From positions 13,898,251 through 13,962,250 of the forward strand of contig OU964931.1 in NCBI GenBank assembly GCA_918807975.1: a stretch of 64,000 nucleotides of DNA. The letters run 5' to 3'. Made by a program: the position numbers and the translations under genes. The notes beneath the pieces were generated by a model. The model saw nothing but the letters and a program-made list of their open reading frames with translations. It was not told where the DNA came from and ran no database searches. This document shows, piece by piece, positions 47,123 through 57,600 of this stretch (position 1 is the first letter of the stretch; the number at the start of each line of letters is the position of its first letter). The DNA is from Aplidium turbinatum. Its lineage: Eukaryota; Chordata; Ascidiacea; Aplousobranchia; Polyclinidae.

Positions 47123-47431
47123 TGTTTTTCTTAAATTGAAAAAAAAAACAGAAAATGGGATTAATGCAGCCTACTTGTTTACTGAGAAACCAAGCCTTAA
47201 TAAATTATGAAATTTCCAGAGTTCATTAAAGTTTTGTGCAATTTTGCAAAGCGGAAGCAATAAAACAAATATGAACATTGAACAGATTTAAGAACAAGCA
47301 AACGGAGCTTGAGCTTTGGATACAAATTTCGAAGCTCAACTTGGCCCACTACAATAAGCAGCAGTTAGGTAAGGCAGCTTACTAAGCCTACGTTTAAATC
47401 TGACATTGCCACTCTGGATGTGCTCCAAGTG

Positions 47432-47558
47432 CAATTGTCAACAAAATTTTGTTTATGTGACACCGTTTGTTTTTGCTTTAAGTTGAATTCATGTGAGACC
47501 GTTTAAATAAAAAGAAAAAACAAACGGTGTCACATAAACAAAATTTTGTTGACAATTG
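47432..47558. repeat. Perfect 43-bp inverted repeat with a 41-bp spacer
   Basis: CAATTGTCAACAAAATTTTG and onward at 47432-47474 is exactly mirrored at 47516-47558. Both arms contain GTGACACCGTTTG. The transcript would form a 43-bp hairpin. No target duplication was assigned. Confidence 0.85.
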
Positions 47559-48614
47559 TTGTTTTTTTTTATTGCAAGTAGACCTAAAGCAAGGAATTTT
47601 TTTAACGTGAAGTTGATGAAATCGGACTTCATGTCTCGTGTGGGAAATAAGAAATTGTCTGTTTTTTTGATCTTGTCCGTTGAAAGTAATTATCTTTTCA
47701 AGTTGGGCTACTGCATACAATAGTATAGTATAATTCTTAAGTTTATTTTAGCAAAATCCCGACGAGTTGATCTTTGTTTTATACGAAAAATAAACTATAA
47801 CCCTACTTAATAAAATGTTGATGTAGGCTAGGAATGGCATCATGGCCGTAGGAGAACAAAACATTTTGGGGTGCAAACAAAATTTTCCCATTTTTGTCTT
47901 TGCAAATATATTTTTAAAAACGCAACAGTTTGCAATTTTTTATATTTTGTTTAAATAACTGGAATTTTTTTGCCCAAATGCGAGACATTTTTTTGCAGCG
48001 AGGAAGCGACCGTCTCCCTTCACCCCGTCTCCTACGGCTATTAGCAGGAGGCTCCCGTAAGTTTGCCTATTATACCTGCAGTGGTGATGCATTATGTATA
48101 TTTTAGTTTGCCTCGTGAATTGCTATTTTTCGTAAAGAGAAAAACTTTTATCGGCGTTTTACTGAAGCATCCAAAAGGGTGACAGTTGCTACTGAACCAA
48201 TGCATGAGATACAATAACCTCTCAAAAGCTTAATTTACGTTGGTTTATTCGAATAACTTGCATAGCTAAATCTAGCGCTGCCACCAAACCTAAAATAAGT
48301 TGTTGTGCTGTTGTGCAATGTGCATGTGATATTCCAGTTCTGAAGAATTGGTGGCCAATTACAGGAAGCAAACGCGATTATAGACTCGACAATTTGTGAA
48401 GCAGAGCGTGACATATGGCAATTTGCAGTCCAACAAACAAAGCAGCCTTGCTGTGAATGCAACAAGAAGTGAACATAGAACGCACGGATTTCTAGATATC
48501 TCTGCAATCTGCATAGAACGGCTGCGAACACAGAAATAAAAAATAGTGACCTAAATCTAGTTGCATGTTTGCAGCCGTTCCATTCTAAGTTACTATTTTT
48601 TTAAAGCTTTGCAT

Positions 48615-48665
48615 AACGTCTGCAGACCTTGAATCAATGTAAAAAAAGATTGATGATTTGTTGTC
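48615..48665 (+). repeat. Dispersed palindromic repeat, copy 4
   Basis: AACGTCTGCAGACCTTGAAT, then CAATGTAAAAAAAGATTG and a TTGTCTGGG flank: the right half and flank of the palindrome. Confidence 0.5.
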
Positions 48666-50300
48666 TGGGTTGCACAATTTTCTTTTGTAGCTGATTTTGA
48701 AGCTAGCAAGAGCCGTCCATCATTGCCAACTGCAGTCAATCAAGGTTAGTCGGTGGTGCAGCCTAAATGCTCAGCTATTAAAGTTTATTCATTGTAGGGG
48801 AAGGTCTAGTTAGTTGAGCCAGAAATCGATTTTTCTGCAATAAAAATTTAACGACAAACTTTACCAAAAATCCGAATCCATCATGATAAATTTCAGTCTT
48901 ATGCGGTTCTTGTGAACATGTTTGTGTTTGCGACTGACCCCGATTTATATCATTTATCGGCATTTTAAAATTAAAATTTAGCCGGCTCAAATGATACCCT
49001 AAATTTCACGGTTGAGCCACCGGTTGTTCACGGTTGATCCACCATTATTTCACTTCCAAAAGATATCCCAAAACAGAGCTCAATCTGCATCAAACACAAT
49101 AAACTCTTCTCTTGAACATCTTGCAAATAAACAATCAAAAAAAGTTTAAACTGTGTATTGTGTCTAGTGTCTTAAAATGAAAGAACAGTGAACACTGAAC
49201 GAACAGAAATTTATATTTCTGAAAACACTGAGAATCATTGAATAGGAAACTTTGCACGAAGGTGCTTTTACCTTTCTGAAACGATTTCGCGAGGTTTGTG
49301 AAGAAAACGAACATTAGCAACCAGTGGTGTTGCTATCGAGAAAAATATAAGGGGGGGGAGTGCTAAAAAAATTACCCTCAAACTGGCGCATTACAGAAAA
49401 AACTACTCTTATGGAAGTTTAAGGGGGGCAGTGGACCGCCCCCGGCTAAGACACCAGTTCTACGCATCAATTACAGTACGGTACAACAAAATTAGGGCAG
49501 TACGTAAGGACCATCGGCTTATAAACTACATTCCTTATGATAAAGGCATGGCTCAACCGTGAACATTGCAAGTGGCTCAACTGTTAACACCGCCGCCATT
49601 TTCAAAATTCATGAAAAATTGCCAAGAACCAACTGGCTAATCAAGCAACGAGAACTACTAAAACAAAGAGTAAGTTACCCTCACCTATCCCAGTATTTCC
49701 ATTAAGACAATGATGAAACATCGTAGGAAAAAATAGCACATTTCTTATTTTTCTCAAAACTACTTTAACCTACCATTTTACATTTGACTGCTTCACAATT
49801 TTTCTGCTTGTAGAAAATCCCTAAAACTACATGTGCTGATGGACTTCAAGTTTTTCCATATTTTCGTTATGAAACGGTTGACTAATCATGCACGACGTTG
49901 CGATAAAACCGGATGGATCAACCGTTACCCGGCTCAACTTACCAAACCTTCCCCTACATTGCTTTAACATTAACAGACAATGAATCAATGTAAAATGACG
50001 AATTTGCAATCAGCCAGACACTAGTAGGCTACCACCGCATCTGCTCCGAGTATTAACAGAGTTAAAAAAACAAGTGCGAGGAATAGACTACTACAGAAAG
50101 GTCAGATTGTATTTCAGAAGATTTTCACAGCACTGTACTATACTTTGGTGACCTGATCTAAAACCATTGAGCCTTTTTAGTTGACATAGAAGGCAAAAAT
50201 AGAGGCAAAGTAGTAAGTAAATCACAATTAAGAGTTGCTAAACTCTAACCAATCTTATATAGACTATAGTCTAATACAGTATACTTTTTTCGTAGTCGTT
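48666..50300. other. Intergenic stretch with two minor repeats
   Basis: A possible hAT-like remnant begins CAGTGGTGTTGC at 49322 and has G-runs up to 49465. The right half of the palindromic repeat occurs at 49968-50000. Repeated GGCTCAACCGT and GTTGAGCC words occur at 49010-49035 and 49550-49580, and TGGATCAACCG occurs at 49913. No gene was recognised. Confidence 0.4.
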
Positions 50301-50311
50301 GGACTGCCATT

Positions 50312-50585
50312 TGCTTGAGTTTCTTTTGTTCTTATGCGGTTTGCATTGGACCATGCTGTATCCAAGGGAGGGGGGGGGTGAGGGGGTGATCACCCTCCCA
50401 CTTATTGGAGTCAAGTTGAAATTACAATGACGATTTTTGCCTACTGTCAAAAAATCACCCCCCCCCCCGAATTCTAAAAGTGGATAGAGCCCCTGCATTG
50501 GACCATAATTTTTTGGTGGCTTTGACACGGCTACCAAAACATTATGGTCCACCGCAAACCGCATAAGAACAACACAAACTAAAAC
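50312..50585. mobile_element. Inverted-repeat element interrupted by a hAT miniature
   Basis: TTGTTCTTATGCGGTTTGC at the left (50325) mirrors GCAAACCGCATAAGAACAA at the right (50555), with further pairing of the GGACCAT and GTTTTAGTTT ends. The left arm is split by the element at 50352-50495; without it the host element would be about 120 bp. Confidence 0.7.
50352..50495. mobile_element. hAT-like miniature (144 bp) nested in an inverted-repeat element
   Basis: CATTGGAC is duplicated exactly (50344-50351 and 50496-50503). The right end GGATAGAGCCCCTG mirrors the left end CATGCTGTATCC with a few differences. The interior is a G-run and a C-run around a short palindrome. Confidence 0.72.
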
Positions 50586-50602
50586 AAATGACAACCTGCA
50601 CC

Positions 50603-50890
50603 CAGGCGCGGATTTATGGGGGGGGCCCAGGGGGCCCGGGCCCCCCCGAAATTTTGTGAAAAATTGTAGAAATTGTATGTTTCCGCATCAAATGGTTTGA
50701 TAAGCTTCTAAACAGCTGATATTAGTCCCTCGGCATCACAATTGATGAAAATGGTTCTTTTAATGTCTATTTTATAGCATATCGTATATGTTGTAGTATC
50801 ATTGTTCATATCTGTTTAGCCTTTTCTTTTTTTTTAATTGATTTTCAAATTTTCTGGCCCCCCCCGAAAAAACTCTTAGATTCGCGCCTG
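50603..50890. mobile_element. hAT miniature (CAGGCGCGGATTTATGG family), 288 bp
   Basis: Starts CAGGCGCGGATTTATGG and ends TTAGATTCGCGCCTG. CCTGCACC is duplicated exactly (50595-50602 and 50891-50898). It matches both ends of the element at 45364 but lacks its middle, so it looks like an internal-deletion derivative. Confidence 0.88.
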
Positions 50891-50898
50891 CCTGCACC

Positions 50899-51499
50899 GA
50901 TAGGAGATGATATCTCAACCAAACTGTCCTAACTGCAACGCCTCAAATCAGCCCTCAGACCATCTCTCTCATATTGGCTAGACTAGACCAGTAACCAAGC
51001 TTCAAGGTCAAGGAGGTAGGCTACCACACAGCCCACTAATGCTACAACGTTCTCATTGATTGGCTAAAGAAAACTGTTCGGATTTATAGCGTCATACGAA
51101 ACAATAACAAAGAGATTATTAATTTTACGTAAACTTGTGACTTGTTTGGAGGTTTAATCTTTTTTTCTTGTGGCTTGTGAGATAGCAATTCAAGCAACAC
51201 CCTTCAGTTTTTGTAATCATGGCATTGTCTCAGTTTTAGGGTTTGTAGGACATCCTTCTGGTAGAAAAACAGTACAATAAGAACATGATGTGCTGTGCTC
51301 TTTGTCTGGCTTAAACACTTAAACAGGGTACAACTTTTAAGAAATCACTATTTTAAGATTGTCATGTCAGGTTTTTCAGTTACTGAAAATCTTGCAACCG
51401 ACTGTAATAATTTCTATATCAAGGGCGACAATCCAACCAAAAGTAATTATTTCAGGACATATTTAATTCTTTGGTATTAAATGTAATAAACTATTTCCT
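50899..51499. other. 5' flank of the HYKK-like gene
   Basis: It should contain the promoter and 5' UTR, but no TATA box or initiator can be assigned. An acceptor-like TTATTTCAG at 51447-51455 lies about 45 bp before the ATG and could end a 5' UTR intron. Confidence 0.35.
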
Positions 51500-51695
51500 A
51501 TGGAGCAAGCAAGTTTTGTTAACAATTTTAAAGAGGACCAAGTCAAAGATATTTTGCTGCGATATTATGGATTGCGATCAACCCGAATTAAACTTTTAAT
51601 GGGTTACGAGAAGCCCAACATTCTGGTTTACCCAAAACATGGTGCAAAATGCCCTTCGCATATTCTCAAAGCTGACTCTGAGAACAATGAACAAG
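51500..51695 (+). CDS. HYKK: HYKK-like exon 1
   Basis: 65 codons plus one base: the N-lobe start (FKEDQVKDILLRYYGL, then EKPNILVYPKHG). Donor CAAG|GTAAGA. The reading frame continues past the donor to 51763 by chance. Confidence 0.85.
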
Positions 51696-54600
51696 GTAAG
51701 ATCAAGTCAGAGCTTAAACAGGAGTTAGGACCGCTATGTTTCAAACTTAAAATATCATGCTAACAGTTGATGTAGACAGCTGGACAACTCCACACCAGTG
51801 TAATGGTCCAAACGTAACATCTGACTAGACTCTTTGTTCTCTAGTCACCAGAGAACAAAAGGTTTTGAGCAATTTATTTATAAAACTTATGTAAAGCAAG
51901 CATTAAATTTTAAATACGTTTACTTTAAAAAATTGACGTCTATGAATTTCCAAACATTTAAAGACGATTGGATTAAAAATAAAAGAATTGTCAAACTTCG
52001 GCTTTAAAAAGCGGACCTTGTTGAAACTAACTAGAAGTTCACTCTCTTTAAGTAAGATTGTTTTAAGTAATTCAAATATTAATGATATTTGTCAAATTTG
52101 AAGATTCGTTTGAGAACATTTTTTGCAGCTATTCAAATTGTGATGAGCGTGCTATATCAATTGTTCCGAAGCGGGTTGCCTGTTCCATTTCCAGTGATGA
52201 CTTTGTCCAGAGAGTGGGTACACAAGGCAGAGTTGGGTAATGTGAAAAAATGAATAAATTAGAGTCGTTGACGAATAGCACAGCCACCGCTGCATTTTAA
52301 GTGCTTTCTCAGAAAAATCGACGTAGCCTATAAAGGTGTTTCGTCAGTGAAGAAAGTCCATGCGGTGTGGGGCTGTAGGCCTGGTTAAATATGCTTTACT
52401 GTGACAACCCATCTATCAAAGCCCGTTGTTTTTGTACTGATTCAACGTCTGCAGACGTTGGATCAATGTAAAAATGACCGGTTTTGCTAGTTGGGAACGG
52501 ATTCCGGCATTGGAGATAGATGATTTGTGAGGATTTGAGAGAATTAAGGATTTGGGATTTTGGGTTTTTGGGGGTTTGAAATTGGATCATATTTCTCCCA
52601 TCCTGTATTGTCCAATTCCTTAACCTTCCCCATTCTAATATCCAGCACCTTCAATCCCCAGTCGTTCAACCAATTATTTATTATTCGATTAACTGTTTTT
52701 CAATCGAATGTCGCTTCCAATTTTCTGAATGTTTTTAAGTTGTGAAGGTTTTATACGGTATACTCATTACACAATACACAGCACATGCTATATAAGTCAC
52801 ACGTTTGAATTACATTTAACTAATTTATTTTGTTCAACAAACAGATTTTGTTTATAGAATTTTCATTAAGCTACTAAATAATGCTTGGGCTACGATTGTA
52901 CAAACTTCCATGCAATGTAAAAAATCTGTAACAATCTTAGAATTTTTGTTTACGATTCTTCACATAGGCTACTGTGCCTGGCGGATTTCACCGCTGGTTC
53001 TCAACGGATTGTGAACAATATCATCATGCGTATTTTTTTATTTTTTATTCAGGACATGAAAAAGACAGCTATCTCTTTACGTTATTAACTTTCATGCCAG
53101 GAGACACTTTGACGAATGTGAAAGTCAGTCAATCACAGCTCAATTCTATAGCATACCAGTGCGGTTCAATGTTTGCCAAGCTCGACAAAAAAATAATGGT
53201 AGGCTAAGCTTGAAGTTTCACTTTTTTATCTTTGTTGTTTTTTTATGTTTGGTGTCACCTTGCGTGAGCTGAGCTTTGTTGAAACAGTGACAAATGGATG
53301 GCGTGTATCATTTTAGCGAACAAATCAATAGCCTAGCTTTTTATCTCAAGTCTGAACCTTAAAACATTTGACCAGGTTATTACAATAGCATTTCAATAAA
53401 TTATTTAAATTAAATTATTTATATTAAATATTTTATTGAAATGCTATTGTGAGTGTTAGCCTGGTCAAATTTTTTAAGGTTCAGACTTGAGAAAAAAAGC
53501 TAGGCTATTGATTTGTTTTCTTAGTGATTGCTTTCTGATTTCTGTATTAGGTAGATCGCCCATTTGAGGAAGTGTCATAGCACCAGATCACCTTTTCCAG
53601 TTAGTTTTTTCCACTTTTGATCATTTTAGCGAAATTAGACCAAAAACAACCAAACGTTTTTATTTGAACAAACAGCATTGCTGGTTGCCAGACATCACGA
53701 CACCTCTCAGCCTTTATCACCCTGGCTTAAAAAAAAACTATAGCCTTTCAAGCAAAACCCACATGCAGTAGGTGAATTGCTGCATTTGCGAGATTACCCA
53801 GCTAGCAATTCAGTGCTTTTTACATTGGTTCAACGTCTGCAGACGTATCTTACGTAAGTCTTTGGTATGGCGTGACTGGAAGCGAACCCAGATCTACAAG
53901 AACCGAAGGAGATAACCATTCGGCTCTAGAGCTGGTTTCTTGTTGCCTTTAAAAACGTTTTTGGACTACGGCACACTTAAAAATTTCGGAATCTACCGCG
54001 GCACATCATTGTATTTACAAAATATTGCTTTCTTGATCGCTGCTACGTTGAACAAGTCATACCTTGTAGACAGGGTCAATGCCTCATGGCCACCTGGAGA
54101 TGCGGCCTGATTTGTCACATTTTGCAGATTTTGATTACAGCTACTGCTAGTGCTTGACTGAAATTTTTTGAGATGTTTTTACTTTTTGCGGTTTCCTAAT
54201 GACATAAAACTTTTTTCTTGCCTTGGGGAAGCAGTAGCAAATGAGAAAAACTAAGTTGAAAAACGCAAAATCAGACTGTTATTGAAAATTAACAGTCTGA
54301 CTAAAATCTTCGAAATCAAATTTTCTTTGTTTTTCAACATGTGAAGATGTTAAAACCTATTGTGTCATCTGGGGAAAAGAGTAAAGAAAGCGTAAAAATC
54401 TATTTTTTAAAAAAATTTATTTAAACATTCGCCCAAAGTTAGAAAAACCTGGAAATTTCTGCTAAATGTGACAAATCAGGCCGTATTTTTAGGTGGCCAT
54501 GGCCAAATCAAAAATTAGCACGCTGCTTTGCGATGACATAATAGTTTACCAATTCGCTAATGCAAGCTTTTACGTATTGTTGCTAGCGAAGTTCTTGAGT

Positions 54601-57600
54601 TTAAAAAATTTCAAACTGCCACAGTTTTGAATAAAAAATCATCATGGGCTTCTGTATGCTTACCATCAACAAGCGAAGTAACCAAAAATGCTCTAAAAAA
54701 TTCAACTTTAATTTAAATCAAGAAACAAGTAGGTTAGTATTAAATTTGATTTATTGAGTCTTCTTTGTTTAACCCTTTTGTTTTCTTTTGTGGAGCAGCC
54801 ATTAGATTGATTGGTGATTCACTTCACGCAGACCATACACACCGTTTGGCGCATGATAAATGGCACAGTTGCAGATGGTGTGGTCTGCGATTTGTTCCTC
54901 CTTGCCAGACTCACAGATCGCGAATGGAACCATCCCTCAGTTGTGCATGCTGGAACGGAATAGTCTGACCCCAGTGCGCAAGCGGTTGAGCGACACCCAG
55001 GCAATTGACCACCTTTGCCCCCCTGACTAGTGACTACGCCCCTGCGTCTACTGTATGTAGGTCTATAGGTTTGAAGAGGAAAATGGTGACTAATTGTGAT
55101 CATTTTTTTAATATTAATTTTGCTTTGTTAATTGTGAGTGTCACGATGAAAAGCATAGCAATAGTGAAAAATCCCGTAGGAATTCCCTACTCCCTACAGA
55201 TGTCCCAAAGTGCCTACCGTAAGGATAAATCCCTACGTGTGGCAACATTGCTTCAGACAGGTGCACAGTATTCTGCCAGAGCGTAGACTTGCGCAATAGT
55301 GGCACTGCGCAAGGTGTCAACTCCGGCAAAAATAAACACCAAATCAATAATATTTTTATTACGATGAAAGAAGTTTTTCACTTCATAGTTGAAGTGTCCG
55401 AATTGATAAAAAACATGATTAGAAACACAAAACTAAGCACACATCTCAAAAATAACCACGTTTCGTAGAAATAAGCATATTGGTAGGTTATTTTCTAAGA
55501 CATTGTACTTAACAATTAATAAGCACAAATCTTAGAAATAAGCACCGAATGGTAACCTTGATTATAGAAGTTATAGTTATCTGTATTTCAATCAATAGTA
55601 GCAAAGAGAAGGGAACTTGGTCCGCGCTCCCCAAAATCAAGGAAAAGTGTCATTTTTGCTCTTTCTTTTAGTATAGCACCTGCGACAGGAAATGGGGACA
55701 CCTGAAATTTCACTAAAAAATTACAACCCAGCTAAAACACTGCAATACTGTAGGCCTATGAACGTTTGTCAAAACATAAATTATTGAGATTCTTCTGTGG
55801 TTATCAATAAAATGATTGAAACTTAATTTTGTAGGCTTACTACAACTTTTACAGACTCTAGTTAACTGAGTTTGTTTCTTTTTTTGAACTCCATTCGGTG
55901 CCCTTCTTTTTTTTTTTCCTGGTCCGCTACTGGCCAGTAGAATCATTTACTGTTATCACAATGTGAATCTCCTGTCAACATGAATCCATATTGCCAGGAA
56001 TTGCCGCTTTACAGTCGAGTAACTAGTTTAGATTTTTTGGAGGCATTTCCTTTTTGCAACAAACATCTGCCACTTGTCTTGTTGTTGTCTATAGGCCTAC
56101 TCGTTATAACTCACTGATTTTAAACTAGACTTTCACTGCTGCTAAATTTTCGAAAAGCCTGGCTCACCAAATAACAGTTTGGTAGAAGGAAAAACGTGAA
56201 TGATTAAATTATTTATTGTTGTGATGTCATTTAACAATGCAATAAGTTATGGGAAAGTTTTTATGACGCAGTTGGATGGTGGGAGTGGTTTTATAAAGCA
56301 ATTTACAATTAATTGATTGTTATCGACAATAAATTGTACCCTTCTAAACTAATAGTTGTGCAAGGGCTGTAACATTCAAACCACCAGACATTCGCGGCAC
56401 ACTTTCCCCTCTTTTTGGAGCACACAGTTTGTGACACTTTATGTTTGAAACAATCACTGAAAAATCAACATTATAAAAAAAAGTTTGAAGAAACAAAAAG
56501 TGACTCTAAGAAAACATGGAAGATCATTCATGAGATGATAGAGGGGAAAAGAAATTCGAATAATAAAAAGCTTCCTTCAACTATGACTATAAATGATAAA
56601 AGCTATAAAACAGATTCTATTGAATTCATTAATTTATTAAATAATTACTTCACAAAATTGGAACTTCAATGGCAGCTAAAATTCCAAATTCAAATGTAAA
56701 TTTTGAATCATTCATGTTAAACACAAAATGTTCTTCTTTTGGCTTTCCTGATATAAATGAGATAGAAGTATCTGATGCTATAAGGAGCCTCAAAGCAAAT
56801 AAAGCTTCAGGCATTTTTGAAATACCTTCTAAATTTATCAAAATGGCTAATGTAATTATATGCCCTTTTTTAACAAAAGTACTGAATAAATGTGTTTTGC
56901 AAGAAATCTTTCTTGATGTACTCAAAAAGAGTCTGATAATACCTGTACCAAAAGTTAGTTCACCTTTACGCTTCACAGATTTGCGACCAATTTCTTTATT
57001 GCCAACTTTTGCCAAAATTTTCGAAATTTTTTTATATAAACGGATGATGAATTTTATTGACAAAAATAATATTTTAACCCCAGCTCAACATGGTTTTCGT
57101 GAAAAAGATTCAACAAGCTTAGCATTGACAAAAATTTATGATGATTTACTTTCTAACTTGAATGATCACAAATAGGCTACACATGCTCGGTTTTTGTTGA
57201 TTTAAGTAAGGCTTTCGATACAGTTGATCATGGCATACTTTTAAAAAAACTTCACCATTATGGCTTTCGTGGCAAGTTTTTAAACGTTTTAACATCTTAT
57301 CTAACAAATAGAATGCAAAGTACAAAAATTAACGGTAAGAATTATAATTTCAATGTTGTTAAATGTGGTGTCCCACAGGGGTCAATCCTTGGTCCCTTGC
57401 TTTTTCTTCTTTATGTGAATGATCTTCCAAATACATCTTCTTTTTCAACTACACTTTTTGCTGATGACTCAAACTTTCATATGTCAGATAAATGCCTGTC
57501 ATCTCTCCAAAAAAATGTCAATAGAGAGATAGGAAAAATTGATGTGTGGATGAAATCCAATAAACTTTCATTAAATTATAGTAAAACTACTTATATGATC

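Noticed and set aside
53868-53935. Possible tRNA gene on the minus strand (GGGTTCGCTTCC B-box-like)
   Set aside because: The 5' end does not pair with the 3' end GTCACGCCA, and no clear anticodon arm is seen. At most it is a tRNA-derived fragment.
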